64,000 bases of DNA from Woronichinia naegeliana WA131 (GCA_025370055.1 CP073041.1:7803616-7867615); one strand, 5' to 3'. Positions 15,744 to 25,103 are shown, counted from the first letter of the stretch. Notes: generated from the sequence alone by a model not told the origin. Numbers and translations are program-made.

Positions 15744-18700
15744 ATGACGAAAACGATTGTTGAATTTGTCTGTCATCTGAGCAGTTTAGGTATTACTTTA
15801 GAAGAGAATGAAAACCGCCTACGCTGTCAGGCTCCTGAAGGTATTTTAACTGCTACCCTCCGTCAAGAAATTGGCGATCGCAAGCCTGAATTACTACAAT
15901 TTTTACAACAGGCTAAACAGTCCAAAACAGCCTATCAGTTACCGATTCAACCTGTCGCTAGGGACGGCCATTTACCCCTCTCTTTTGCTCAACAGCGTCT
16001 ATGGTTTTTACACCATCTTTCCCCTGATAGTCGTTCCTACAATACCCTGGAAATATTGCAAATCCAGGAGCATCTCAATCTAACGGTGTTAGAGCAGAGT
16101 TTGGGAGAATTAATTAACCGCCATGAAATTTTTAGGACAACATTTCCCACTGTTTCAGGAGAACCTATTCAGGCGATTAGTCCTCCTGGTTCTTTTCGTT
16201 TAATAATTGAGAATTATCAAGATTTATCCCCCAATGAACAATCGGCCAAAATTCAACAAGTAGCAGAATGGGAAGCAGGACAAACTTTTGATTTAGCGGT
16301 AGGGCCACTCATACAGTTTAAGTTATTACAATTGAGTCTCCAGAAGTCGGTACTGTTGTTGAAAATGCACCATATTATCTATGACGGCTGGTCTTTTGGT
16401 ATTTTAATTCGAGAGTTATCGGCTCTATACGAAGCCTTCCTAAAAAACTTAGCAAATCCTCTGGCCGCGTTGTCTATTCAGTATGCAGATTTTGCGGTTT
16501 GGCAACGTCAATATCTCTCAGGTGAGGTCTTAGATAAACAACTTAATTATTGGCAAGAACAGTTAGCAACAGTCCCTCATATTCTCACTTTGCCAACGGA
16601 TCGGTCTCGTCCTGCGATGCAAAGCTTTCGGGGGGGAGTTGAACATTTTCAACTGGATCAAAATACCACTCAAGGTCTCAAACAGTTAGGTCAAGAACGT
16701 GGGGCGACTCTCTTTATGACTTTGTTAGCTGCTTTTGGAGTCTTGCTATCTCGTTACAGTCATCAATCCGATCTACTGATCGGTTCACCGATTGCTAATC
16801 GTAATCAAGCGGCGATCGAACCCTTAATTGGTTTTTTTGCTAATACTTTAGCCCTAAGAATTAATTTATCTGAAAACCCTAATTTTTTAGAGTTATTAGA
16901 GCAAGTTAAACAAACTACTTTAGCAGGTTATGTTCACCAAGACCTCCCCTTTGAGATGTTGGTAGAAAAGTTGCAACCAGACCGTGATTTAAGCAGAAAT
17001 CCCCTGGTACAGATAATGTTTGCTCTCCAAAATACACCCCAAGATACCTGGAATCTGTCTGGCTTAAGTATTGAAAGCTTACCATTATTAGTAGAAGAAA
17101 TCGTCAAATTTGATCTAGAAGTAAACTGCTGGGAAACTTCAGAAGGCTTGGCAATGGACTGGGCTTATAGTAGAGATTTATTTGATACTTCGACGATTGT
17201 AAGAATGGGAGAACATTTTCAAAACCTACTTCAAGCGATCATACTTAATCCAAAAACCAGAGTTGAAGAATTTTCTTTCTTAACGGACAAAGAACTTCAT
17301 CAATTATTAGCATCTTGGCATAATACTAAGATTGATTATCCTCAAGCTCAGTGCATTCATCAATTATTTGAAGCGCAAGTTGAACGGACTCCCGATGCTG
17401 TGGCGGTCGTATTTGAAAACCAACAGTTAACATACACTGAGTTAAATTGTCGAGCCAATCATTTAGCCCATTATTTACAAGCTTTAGGAGTTGGGCCAGA
17501 AGTTTTAGTTGGTATTTCGGTAGAACGTTCTTTAGAAATGATCGTCGGCTTATTAGCCATTCTCAAGGCGGGAGGAGCTTATCTTCCTCTTGATCCAGAC
17601 TATCCCACTGAACGTCTTCAGTTTATGTTAGAAGACAGTCAAGTTCGTTTTTTGATTACGCAACCTTCTTTATTAGAAAAATTGCCTTCCTCTCAGGCTA
17701 CTCTTATTTGTTTAGATGACATTCAATCTCAGGTTTCTCAATATTCTCAAGATAATCTTCAAAACGGATTACATGTCTCTAATTTAGCTAATGTTATTTA
17801 CACCTCTGGTTCTACAGGTAAGCCTAAAGGAGTAATGGTTGAACATCGCGGCTTGGTTAATTTAGCGATCGCTCAAATTCAATCTTTTGCAGTCCAGAAT
17901 AACAGTCGTGTCCTACAATTTGCTTCCTTTAGTTTTGATGCTTGTATTTCAGAAATTTTGATGACCTTTGGCTCTGGAGCGACGCTTTATCTTGCTCCAA
18001 AAGATGCTTTGTTACCAGGTCAACCTTTAGTTGAACGGTTAGAAAAGGATGAAATTACCCATGTTACTTTACCGCCTTCGGCCTTAGCGGTTTTACCGAA
18101 GGAACCGTTACCAAACTTACAAACGTTAATTGTGGCGGGTGAGGCTTGTTCTCTGGATTTGATTAAACAATGGTCAGTTGGTAGAAACTTTTTTAATGCC
18201 TATGGGCCAACGGAAGCGAGTGTTTGTGCCTCGATTGGACAATGTTATCAAGATGATTTAAAGGTGACTATTGGTAAGCCTATCAGTAATGTCCAGATTT
18301 ATATTTTAGATTCCCATTTACAGCCCGTTCCTATCGGAGTACCAGGAGAGTTATACATTGGCGGAATAGGAGTTGCGAGGGGTTATTTAAACAGACCTGA
18401 GTTAACTGCTGAAAGGTTTATTCCCAATCTGTTTGATCCCCCCCTAACCCCCCTTGATAATGGGGGAGATAAATTTGGAGAAAACTTTGATAAGGCTGAA
18501 AAACTATCATCAAAACTCTATAAAACGGGAGATTTAGCTCGTTTTCTCAATGATGGCAATATTGAATATTTAGGACGCATTGATAATCAAGTAAAATTTC
18601 GGGGTTTTCGCATTGAATTAGGGGAAATTGAAGCCGTTCTTAGTCAATGTTCTGAGGTTCAATCCACTGCGGTGATTGTGCGGGAAGATACTCCAGGTGA

Positions 18701-19982
18701 CAAACGCTTAGTTGCCTATGTAGTTCTTGCTCCCAATTCCCAGGCAACTATTGGTGAACTCCGTCAATTCTTGGCTAATCAATTACCTGCCTATCTCGTT
18801 CCTAATACCTTTGTTATTTTAGATAGTTTACCGTTAACTCCTAATGGAAAATGCGATCGCCGTTCCTTGCCTGCGCCGAATGATCAAGCCAGAAAAAATA
18901 TTCAAAAAATTGCCCCCCGTAACTTAGTGGAATTGCAATTAACTCAAATCTGGTCAGAGGTTTTAGGCATTAATGATCTTAGTGTTGAGGAAAACTTTTT
19001 TGAATTGGGAGGTCATTCTTTATTAGCGGTTCGTCTAATCAGTTGCATTGAACAAAAGTTAAGCAAAAAGTTACCTTTAACCAGTCTTTTTCAAAATGGA
19101 ACGATCGCCAGTCTAGCCCAATTACTAACTCAGGAAACGACTCAGCTAACCTATTCACCCTTGATCCCTATTCAATCTCAAGGAAATAAAGCACCATTTT
19201 TTGCCGTTCATCCCATTGGCGGTAATGTGCTTTGTTATGCAAACTTAGCTCATTATTTAGGAACGGAACGGCCTTTCTATGGATTGCAAGCATTAGGACT
19301 ACAGGAAACCGAAAAACCTCTAAGCTCGATTGAAGAAATGGCGACGGTTTATGTTAAAGAAATACAAACTATTCAAGCCTCTGGCCCCTATTATCTAGGA
19401 GGATGGTCAATGGGAGGCGTGATAGCCTTTGAAATGGCACAACAATTATCGTCACAAGGTCAAACAGTGGCTTTATTAAGCTTAATAGATAGCTATTCTC
19501 CTATTTTGCTTAATTCAGTTAATACTGAAGAAAATTACTCTGAGTCACGGCTAGAAGAGATTAATGAAAATCTAAATATTGTCTATTCTTTTGTCAGGGA
19601 TTTAACGGGAATGTTTAATCAGCCAATTCCTTTCTCTGAAGATGAACTCTCTCACCTTACACCCGACGAATTACTAGCTCATTTTCTAACTTGGAGTAAA
19701 CAGACGAATTTTTTACCGCCAGAACTCGGAGAGGATCAAATTAAAAATTGGTCTGTAGTTTTTCAGACCAACCGACAAGCTCTGTTCAACTATTCCCCTA
19801 AAACTTACCCAGGCAAAACCATTTTCTTCGGTGCAGAGGAAAGTTCTCTTAAAAATCCTGGTTGGCATGAGGTAATTAATGACTTAGAATCTCAATGGAT
19901 TAGTGGAGATCACTACAGTTTGATTAAAAATCCAATCCTTGCTGAAAAATTGAATAGCTACTTACAGCAAGTTGCGCTGTGA
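15744..19982 (+). CDS. micC: Terminal NRPS module TubC-C-A(Tyr)-PCP-TE of the microginin-type pathway
   Basis: This 1412-residue chain-terminating module has a TubC-like N-terminal docking region (~1-55), a C domain ~75-505 with HHIIYDG (H210), and an A domain ~520-1040. The pocket reads DASTIAAVC, a Tyr-type code. The PCP has S1092 in LGGHSL. A type-I thioesterase fills the C terminus (GWSMGG, S1222; GDHYS, H1390). It releases the finished peptide, most likely by hydrolysis because microginins are linear. Published mic clusters often have one more module than is seen here, so the gene name follows order only. A dispersed GC-rich repeat is read in frame between A6 and A7. Confidence 0.9.
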   Translation: MTKTIVEFVCHLSSLGITLEENENRLRCQAPEGILTATLRQEIGDRKPELLQFLQQAKQSKTAYQLPIQPVARDGHLPLSFAQQRLWFLHHLSPDSRSYNTLEILQIQEHLNLTVLEQSLGELINRHEIFRTTFPTVSGEPIQAISPPGSFRLIIENYQDLSPNEQSAKIQQVAEWEAGQTFDLAVGPLIQFKLLQLSLQKSVLLLKMHHIIYDGWSFGILIRELSALYEAFLKNLANPLAALSIQYADFAVWQRQYLSGEVLDKQLNYWQEQLATVPHILTLPTDRSRPAMQSFRGGVEHFQLDQNTTQGLKQLGQERGATLFMTLLAAFGVLLSRYSHQSDLLIGSPIANRNQAAIEPLIGFFANTLALRINLSENPNFLELLEQVKQTTLAGYVHQDLPFEMLVEKLQPDRDLSRNPLVQIMFALQNTPQDTWNLSGLSIESLPLLVEEIVKFDLEVNCWETSEGLAMDWAYSRDLFDTSTIVRMGEHFQNLLQAIILNPKTRVEEFSFLTDKELHQLLASWHNTKIDYPQAQCIHQLFEAQVERTPDAVAVVFENQQLTYTELNCRANHLAHYLQALGVGPEVLVGISVERSLEMIVGLLAILKAGGAYLPLDPDYPTERLQFMLEDSQVRFLITQPSLLEKLPSSQATLICLDDIQSQVSQYSQDNLQNGLHVSNLANVIYTSGSTGKPKGVMVEHRGLVNLAIAQIQSFAVQNNSRVLQFASFSFDACISEILMTFGSGATLYLAPKDALLPGQPLVERLEKDEITHVTLPPSALAVLPKEPLPNLQTLIVAGEACSLDLIKQWSVGRNFFNAYGPTEASVCASIGQCYQDDLKVTIGKPISNVQIYILDSHLQPVPIGVPGELYIGGIGVARGYLNRPELTAERFIPNLFDPPLTPLDNGGDKFGENFDKAEKLSSKLYKTGDLARFLNDGNIEYLGRIDNQVKFRGFRIELGEIEAVLSQCSEVQSTAVIVREDTPGDKRLVAYVVLAPNSQATIGELRQFLANQLPAYLVPNTFVILDSLPLTPNGKCDRRSLPAPNDQARKNIQKIAPRNLVELQLTQIWSEVLGINDLSVEENFFELGGHSLLAVRLISCIEQKLSKKLPLTSLFQNGTIASLAQLLTQETTQLTYSPLIPIQSQGNKAPFFAVHPIGGNVLCYANLAHYLGTERPFYGLQALGLQETEKPLSSIEEMATVYVKEIQTIQASGPYYLGGWSMGGVIAFEMAQQLSSQGQTVALLSLIDSYSPILLNSVNTEENYSESRLEEINENLNIVYSFVRDLTGMFNQPIPFSEDELSHLTPDELLAHFLTWSKQTNFLPPELGEDQIKNWSVVFQTNRQALFNYSPKTYPGKTIFFGAEESSLKNPGWHEVINDLESQWISGDHYSLIKNPILAEKLNSYLQQVAL
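18436..18472 (+). repeat. Dispersed GC-rich repeat in frame in the terminal A domain
   Basis: GATCCCCCCCTAACCCCCC followed by TTGATAATGGGGGAGAT is read as DPPLTPLDNGGD, at the same A6-A7 position as in the two preceding synthetases. Confidence 0.85.
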
Positions 19983-20002
19983 TAACCGACAAATCTCCGT
20001 AG

Positions 20003-20022
20003 GGACATAATATATTATGTCC
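20003..20022. repeat. Perfect 20-bp palindrome of the GTAGGG intergenic family, after the NRPS genes
   Basis: GGACATAATATATTATGTCC is a perfect palindrome preceded by GTAG and followed by TTAC, 20 bp after the stop of the last synthetase gene. An identical copy lies at 41822-41841 and a variant at 29575-29595. It could act as a bidirectional transcript-end hairpin, although no clear T-run follows. Confidence 0.85.
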
Positions 20023-20126
20023 TTACCCCGTAAGGTATTTAACCCCAAATTGCTGTAACTTAAAATTTTCTGAAAATACCTGATTATCCTTTAAAATAAT
20101 CCATAGAATCCTGTAACAGAACAAAC

Positions 20127-22139
20127 ATGACAACTCAAGCAGCTTCTAGTCCTAATGCACTTGCTTCTTTTAACCAGTTTTTAAGAGATGTAAAGGCGAT
20201 CGCCCAACCCTATTGGTATCCGACTGTCTCGAATAAAAGAAGTTTTTCTGAGGTTATTCGTTCCTGGGGAATGCTATCACTGCTCATCTTTTTAATTGTG
20301 GGATTGGTTGGTGTAACAGCTTTTAATAGTTTTGTGAATCGTCGTTTAATTGATGTCATTATTCAAGAGAAAGATGCGTCTCAGTTTGCTAGTACATTAA
20401 TTGTGTATGCGATCGGCTTGATTTGTGTAACACTGTTGGCAGGATTTACAAAAGACATTCGTAAGAAAATTGCCCTAGACTGGTATCAATGGCTAAACAC
20501 TCAGATTTTAGAGAAATATTTTAGTAATCGTGCCTATTATAAAATCAATTTTCAATCTGACATTGATAACCCCGATCAACGTCTAGCCCAGGAAATTGAA
20601 CCGATCGCCACTAACGCCATTAGTCTCTCCGCTACTTTCCTAGAAAAAAGCCTGGAAATGCTAACTTTTTTAGCGGTGGTTTGGTCAATTTCCCGACAGA
20701 TTGCCATTCCTTTACTTTTTTATACTATTATTGGTAATTTTATTGCTGCCTATCTAAATCAAGAATTAAGTAAGATCAATCAGGCGCAACTGGAATCAAA
20801 AGCGGATTATAATTATGCCTTAACTCACGTTCGGACTCATGCAGAATCTATCGCTTTTTTTCGAGGAGAAAAAGAAGAACTAAATATTATTCAGAGACGC
20901 TTTAAAGAAGTCGTAAATGATACGAAAAACAAAATTAATTGGGAAAAGGGCAACGAAATTTTTAGTCGGGGTTATCGTTCCGTCATTCAATTTTTTCCCT
21001 TCTTAGTGCTCGGGCCTTTATATATCAAAGGTGAAATTGATTATGGGCAAGTCGAGCAAGCTTCGTTAGCTAGTTTTATGTTTGCATCAGCCCTCGGAGA
21101 ACTGATCACAGAATTTGGGACTTCGGGACGATTTTCGAGTTATGTAGAACGTTTAAATGAATTCTCAAATGCTCTAGAAACTGTCACTAAACAAGCCGAT
21201 AATGCCAACACAATTAAAACGATAGAAGAAGATCATTTTGCCTTTGAACACGTTACCTTAGAAACCCCTAACTATGAACAGGTCATTGTTGAGGATTTAT
21301 CTCTTACGGTTCAAAAGGGTGAAGGCTTACTAATTATTGGTCCCAGTGGTCGGGGCAAAAGTTCTTTATTAAGGGCGATCGCTGGTTTATGGAATGCTGG
21401 TACTGGACGTTTAGTGCGGCCTCCCTTGGAAGAAATTCTCTTTTTACCCCAACGTCCCTACATTATTTTGGGAACCTTACGTGAACAATTGCTGTATCCT
21501 CTAACCAATCGTGAGATGACCAATACCGAACTTCAAGAAGTATTACAACAGGTCAATTTACAAAATGTGCTCAATCGGGTGGATGATTTTGACTCTGAAA
21601 AACCCTGGGAAAATATTCTTTCGCTAGGTGAACAACAACGCCTAGCCTTTGCCCGACTATTAGTTAATCCTCCCAGTTTTACCATTTTAGATGAGGCGAC
21701 CAGTGCTTTAGATCTAACCAACGAGGGTATTTTATATGAGCAATTAAAAACTCGCAATACAACTTTTATTAGTGTGGGCCACCGAGAAAGTTTATTCAAT
21801 TACCATCAATGGGTTTTAGAACTCTCTGCCGATTCTAGTTGGCAACTCTTAAGCGTTCAGGACTATCGCCTTAAAAAAGCGCAAGAGATGTTTACTAATG
21901 CTCCTAATAGCAATTCGATCAAGTCCGATATTACTATCAATAATAAGTCGGAAGATCAAGAAATAGTCCATCCTCTTGAAGGACTTTCTCATCAGGAAAT
22001 GAAACTGTTAACAGACTTATCGCTCTCTAGCATTCGTAGCAAAGCTAGTCGAGGAAATCCGATTACAGCCAAAGATGGTTTTAATTACCGTTATGACAAA
22101 AATCCTCAGATATTAAAGTGGCTCAGAACCTCACCTTAA
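20127..22139 (+). CDS. micE: SbmA/BacA-like ABC exporter (fused permease-ATPase), likely microginin export (MicE-like)
   Basis: This 670-residue half-transporter has an N-terminal membrane domain with several hydrophobic segments (~45-340) of the ABC_membrane_2/YddA-SbmA type. The C-terminal ATPase shows Walker A GPSGRGKSS, signature LSLGEQQR, Walker B FTILDEATSALD and a switch His in VGHRES. It would work as a homodimer in the plasma membrane. Lying 144 bp after the terminal synthetase on the same strand, it is the expected exporter of the cluster. The last ~75 residues after the ATPase are low in similarity and hydrophilic. The start ATG at 20127 is preceded by a short AT-rich leader. Confidence 0.88.
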   Translation: MTTQAASSPNALASFNQFLRDVKAIAQPYWYPTVSNKRSFSEVIRSWGMLSLLIFLIVGLVGVTAFNSFVNRRLIDVIIQEKDASQFASTLIVYAIGLICVTLLAGFTKDIRKKIALDWYQWLNTQILEKYFSNRAYYKINFQSDIDNPDQRLAQEIEPIATNAISLSATFLEKSLEMLTFLAVVWSISRQIAIPLLFYTIIGNFIAAYLNQELSKINQAQLESKADYNYALTHVRTHAESIAFFRGEKEELNIIQRRFKEVVNDTKNKINWEKGNEIFSRGYRSVIQFFPFLVLGPLYIKGEIDYGQVEQASLASFMFASALGELITEFGTSGRFSSYVERLNEFSNALETVTKQADNANTIKTIEEDHFAFEHVTLETPNYEQVIVEDLSLTVQKGEGLLIIGPSGRGKSSLLRAIAGLWNAGTGRLVRPPLEEILFLPQRPYIILGTLREQLLYPLTNREMTNTELQEVLQQVNLQNVLNRVDDFDSEKPWENILSLGEQQRLAFARLLVNPPSFTILDEATSALDLTNEGILYEQLKTRNTTFISVGHRESLFNYHQWVLELSADSSWQLLSVQDYRLKKAQEMFTNAPNSNSIKSDITINNKSEDQEIVHPLEGLSHQEMKLLTDLSLSSIRSKASRGNPITAKDGFNYRYDKNPQILKWLRTSP

Positions 22140-22154
22140 GAGATTCTAACGAAG

Positions 22155-22208
22155 GGGCGATCGCTTGACAAGGTTGATTTTAGGTTCTGGAAAGGTTTTT
22201 TGTGTCAT
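22155..22208 (-). pseudogene. Truncated duplicate of the DUF5678-like gene (first 18 codons)
   Basis: Read from the ATG at 22208 it gives MTQKTFPEPKINLVKRSP, near-identical to the start of the complete gene at 23415-23645, then breaks off before the exporter gene end. It is a by-product of the segmental duplication. Confidence 0.75.
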
Positions 22209-22296
22209 ATTTTTGGACGGCTAAACACCTGAATTTATTATACTCTGCTAAATTGCATCAAAACACCTCGTAATTGCATAGGAATTTTCGCTACTG
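22155..22296. repeat. Direct repeat copy 1 (142 bp), partner at 23592-23734
   Basis: From GGGCGATCGCTTGAC to TTTTCGCTACTG this segment matches 23592-23734 almost base for base. It contains the first 18 codons and upstream region of the DUF5678-like gene (minus strand) and the last two codons plus stop of the DUF5615 gene. Confidence 0.9.
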
Positions 22297-22647
22297 CAAT
22301 GTTCGCTGTCGTAATTTATTTCTGTCTAAGACGGTGAACATTCCTATCAAAGTCAAATCTTGCTCGTTAAGTAAACGTTTGAGATGCTGATAGGGTTCTT
22401 CGGGAGTAAGCGGTTGATAACGGAAGTAAATAACTCCCATAGGTTTTGGTAATAATCGCCGAAAAATTAATTCTCCATAATCTCGATCAAAGGTCAGAAT
22501 AATTCTATTTTCTCGAACGGCTCTGGCAAGGACTTCAATATCTGGTATTCCAGGAGAGTCTTCCATAATAGAAGTAATATCTAAACCAATATGACGCAAT
22601 TTTCTAACACTTAATAAAGGAAAATTCTCATTTGCTAAAAACTGCAT
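22291..22647 (-). CDS. DUF5615 PIN-like toxin of a type II toxin-antitoxin pair
   Basis: This 118-residue protein has the pattern of the DUF5615 (PIN-like, Mut7-C-related) family: LANENFP near the N terminus, a central LARAVRENRIILTFDRDYG with conserved acidic residues, and a C-terminal segment. These proteins are predicted RNases. Its ATG (22645-22647) lies directly at the end of the DUF433 gene, so the two are translationally coupled, antitoxin first. This is the classical DUF433-DUF5615 arrangement. Confidence 0.85.
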   Translation of the reverse strand: MQFLANENFPLLSVRKLRHIGLDITSIMEDSPGIPDIEVLARAVRENRIILTFDRDYGELIFRRLLPKPMGVIYFRYQPLTPEEPYQHLKRLLNEQDLTLIGMFTVLDRNKLRQRTLQ

Positions 22648-22892
22648 TAACTGGCCTCACGAGAGATGGGTAGTGGATATAAAGTCAGATCTCGTATGGA
22701 TTCGCTGGCAAATGCAAAAATAGCTTTTAGGGAATCAGGAGTGAGGGTAGGATAGTTTTCTAAAATTTGTTGTTCTGTCCAACCGACGGCGAATAATCCT
22801 AAGATAAATTCTACGGAAAGTCGGGTTCCTTTAATGACGGGTTTACCGACTAATATGTTTGGATCAGAGTGAATATAAGTTTCCCAATTCAT
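22647..22892 (-). CDS. DUF433 antitoxin
   Basis: This 81-residue protein has the DUF433 core: a D-P-x-I-x-x-GKPVIKGTRLSV segment followed by a winged-helix-like stretch (GWTEQQILENYPTLTPDSLKA). It is expected to bind the DUF5615 partner and the operon promoter. A purine-rich ribosome site (AAGGAGCC on the minus strand) precedes the ATG at 22892. Two further partial copies of its N terminus lie at 23305-23384 and 25138-25162. Confidence 0.88.
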   Translation of the reverse strand: MNWETYIHSDPNILVGKPVIKGTRLSVEFILGLFAVGWTEQQILENYPTLTPDSLKAIFAFASESIRDLTLYPLPISREAS

Positions 22893-22946
22893 TATTGATG
22901 GCTCCTTATTTAGGGGACTTAGGGACGATAGTTTGGTTTTTTAAGT

Positions 22947-23168
22947 TCAGGAAAAGGCTAATTCTTTTTGCTCAATCGGATGGTGATATAAAACCATTAA
23001 CTGATTTTGATTTAAGGTCTCTAGGGCATAGGCGCGTCCATTGAGGTCACTAAATTCGACTTCAAAAACATCGGGTTCATAAACTTCGACAATGGTTCCA
23101 ACTTGACCGCGATAAAGTTGGCAATGGGGAATATTTTCTAAGAGGGCAACAACATCTAATAGTTTCAT
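22947..23168 (-). CDS. DUF4926 family small protein
   Basis: This 73-residue protein begins MKLLDVVALLENIP and contains RGQVGTIVEVYEPDVFEVEF, the usual DUF4926 pattern, a small SH3-like fold often found beside toxin-antitoxin or hypothetical genes. The frame is open further upstream, but the ATG at 23168 is preferred because family members start at this point and the upstream part has no counterpart. Function unknown; context suggests it belongs to the toxin-antitoxin set. Confidence 0.75.
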   Translation of the reverse strand: MKLLDVVALLENIPHCQLYRGQVGTIVEVYEPDVFEVEFSDLNGRAYALETLNQNQLMVLYHHPIEQKELAFS

Positions 23169-23236
23169 AATTATATTTTCCCTTTTTGGGGAACGATATA
23201 ATACCAAATCCGTTCTGTGAAACATCATTAATATTT

Positions 23237-23294
23237 TGTAGGGGTTTGGTTTCCAAATCCATAGAGTGTAAGACTTGGAGACCAAGCCTCTACC
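23237..23294. repeat. Inverted repeat (24-bp arms) of the GTAGGG intergenic family
   Basis: Arms TGTAGGGGTTTGGTTTCC (23237 onward) and its imperfect reverse complement ending AAGCCTCTACC (to 23294) can fold into a long hairpin with a 10-base loop. It lies between the DUF4926 gene and a DUF433 fragment. Confidence 0.75.
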
Positions 23295-23304
23295 TTAAAT
23301 TAAA

Positions 23305-23384
23305 ACGGAAAGTCGGGTTCCTTTAATGATAGGTTTGCCGACTAATATATTTGGATCGGAGTGAATATAACTTTCCCAATTCAT
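23305..23384 (-). pseudogene. Partial duplicate of the DUF433 antitoxin (N-terminal ~26 codons)
   Basis: Read from the ATG at 23384 it encodes MNWESYIHSDPNILVGKPII and continues through KGTRLSV, close to the intact antitoxin at 22647-22892, then ends abruptly at ~23305. It is a duplication remnant. Confidence 0.85.
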
Positions 23385-23414
23385 TTTAACCGTCTTTAAA
23401 TTGCAGTAATCCCA

Positions 23415-23645
23415 TTAATAAATTGCGGTTATAAATTTTACTTTGCCATCTTTAAGATCGATGCGCTTTAGTAGCTCTGCGGATGAGCTTGCATCGGCGA
23501 GGAGACGATCGCCTTGTAATGCGACCCAGCGACCTTGATATTGTTTGCGATTTGCTTTGATCCAGTTTTGGCTTAGTGCTGTGTTGGGATCGGGCGATCG
23601 CTTGACAAGGTTGATTTTAGTTTCTGGAACGGTTTTTTGTGTCAT
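23415..23645 (-). CDS. Small DUF5678-like protein
   Basis: This 76-residue protein has a central WIKANRKQYQGRWVALQGDRLLADASSSAELLKRI segment typical of DUF5678-type proteins, which often sit next to aspartic-protease-like or toxin-antitoxin genes in cyanobacteria. Function unknown. Its first 18 codons and upstream region are duplicated at 22155-22296. Confidence 0.65.
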   Translation of the reverse strand: MTQKTVPETKINLVKRSPDPNTALSQNWIKANRKQYQGRWVALQGDRLLADASSSAELLKRIDLKDGKVKFITAIY

Positions 23646-23734
23646 GGTTTTGGACGGCTAAACACCTGATTTTATTATACTCTGCTAAATTGCATCAAAA
23701 AGCCTCGTAATTGCATTAGGTATTTTCGCTACTG
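23592..23734. repeat. Direct repeat copy 2 (143 bp), partner at 22155-22296
   Basis: This is the second copy of the repeat. It ends where an N-terminal fragment of a third DUF433 copy begins, immediately before the insertion sequence. The two copies flank the whole toxin-antitoxin cassette in direct orientation. Confidence 0.9.
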
Positions 23735-23794
23735 TTCAGAGTGGATAGGGTGCGACTTTTAGTTGATGAAGGAAAAGAAAAGTGTTAACATGAG

Positions 23795-24223
23795 ATGAAA
23801 AGTGACAAAGAGGAAACAATGATGACAGCAAAACTAATTAATGTAGAGGGTTCAAAGATAAAAATAGAACTAACATTAGAACTAAGTCGTTCAATGTTGG
23901 ATACAGAAATAAATATTCAAAAAGGCTTAAACGAAGTAGGTTGCATCGCCAGCAAAGAAGCCTTGAAATATTTAGATACAGATGGTTCACCCTTAAAAAT
24001 CGGTGAAGAAATCTGGAAGAGTAAGGGAGAGCAACCGAAAGAATATCAAACACCTTATGGTGAGGTTATAGTGAATCGTCATGTATATCAGCGTTCACCT
24101 TTGAGGAAAAACGTATTGCCCCTTAGAAAGAGAAGCAAGGATAATCATAACATCAACGCCATTATTGGCAAAACAGGTATCCTCAAAAATGTCAGGGATG
24201 GCAGGCAAAGAGGTGAAAAATGA
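23795..24223 (+). CDS. ISKra4 transposase, N-terminal reading frame
   Basis: This frame encodes 142 residues. The true homology (RHVYQRS and so on) stops near 24100, where the sequence continues one base over in the next frame (KTYCPLEREARIIITSTPLLAKQVSSKMSG). Moving from this frame to the second requires a +1 (or -2) shift around 24104-24112 at GAGGAAAAACG. The A-run makes either programmed slippage or a point mutation possible. Family transposases need both parts. Confidence 0.8.
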   Translation: MKSDKEETMMTAKLINVEGSKIKIELTLELSRSMLDTEINIQKGLNEVGCIASKEALKYLDTDGSPLKIGEEIWKSKGEQPKEYQTPYGEVIVNRHVYQRSPLRKNVLPLRKRSKDNHNINAIIGKTGILKNVRDGRQRGEK

Positions 24224-25103
24224 TTTATTAGAAAATCATGGTAGAAAAGTAGCGCTATCCTATATCCAAAGATTGAGTGAAGCAGTAGGAAGTGTGGTAC
24301 AGGCAAAAGAAGAAGCGTGGAGTTATGCCCCGCCCAAGGAGGATAGCCAAATTGCAACAGTGGGAATAGGATTAGATGGAACCTGTATGCTGATGTGTGA
24401 GGATGGCTACCGTGAAGCAATGGTGGGAACCGTTTCCCTATACGATAGTGAGGGAGAACGTCAACATACAATCTATCTAGGTGCGGCACCAGAGTATGGA
24501 AAAAAGAGTTTTCTAGAAAGATTAGAAAGAGAAATTGAGCGAGCGAAAAAACGTTATCCAGAGGCAACATTGGTCGGGATAGCAGACGGGGCAGAATCAA
24601 ATTGGAAGTTTTTAGAAAAGCAAACGGAAGAACAGATATTAGATTTCTATCATGCCTCTGGTTACTTAGGTGCCTTGGCAGAAGCGTTGCATCCGAATAC
24701 AGTGTCAAAACAAAAAGAATGGTTGACTGAAAATTGTCGAGAACTCAAGCATGAAAAAGGAAAAGCAGGAGAACTGCTAAATCTGATGAAAGAAGTCAAA
24801 GAAGAAAAAAGTCATTCTAAGAATCTTACCGAGAAACTACAAGCGGCGATTACTTATTACGAGAATCATCAGCATCAAATGGATTATGCTGAATACTTAG
24901 AGAAAAAGTATCCGATTGGTTCAGGTGTTACGGAAGCAGCTTGTAAGACGTTGGTCAAACAACGATTATGTTGTTCAGGGATGCGATGGAAGGAAAAAGG
25001 AGCAGGAATTATTTTGAGCCTACGAGCTTTGGTATTGACCAAGGAACGATGGAGTCAATTTTGGGCAAAACTTGATCAATATGGGTTCCCTGTAGAACCC
25101 TGA
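24110..25103 (+). CDS. ISKra4 transposase, C-terminal catalytic reading frame
   Basis: This is the catalytic part, with a first acidic site in VGIGLDGT, VGIADGAESNW, DFYHASGYL and the conserved IGSGVTEAACKTLVKQRLCCSGMRW block. The first internal start-like codon is a TTG at 24165, but homology extends up to the shift point near 24110, so it is probably made as a fusion with the upstream frame. Confidence 0.85.

Noticed and set aside
24145..24708. 187-codon minus-strand frame inside the ISKra4 element
   Set aside because: It lies opposite the well-conserved transposase and has no family-like features.
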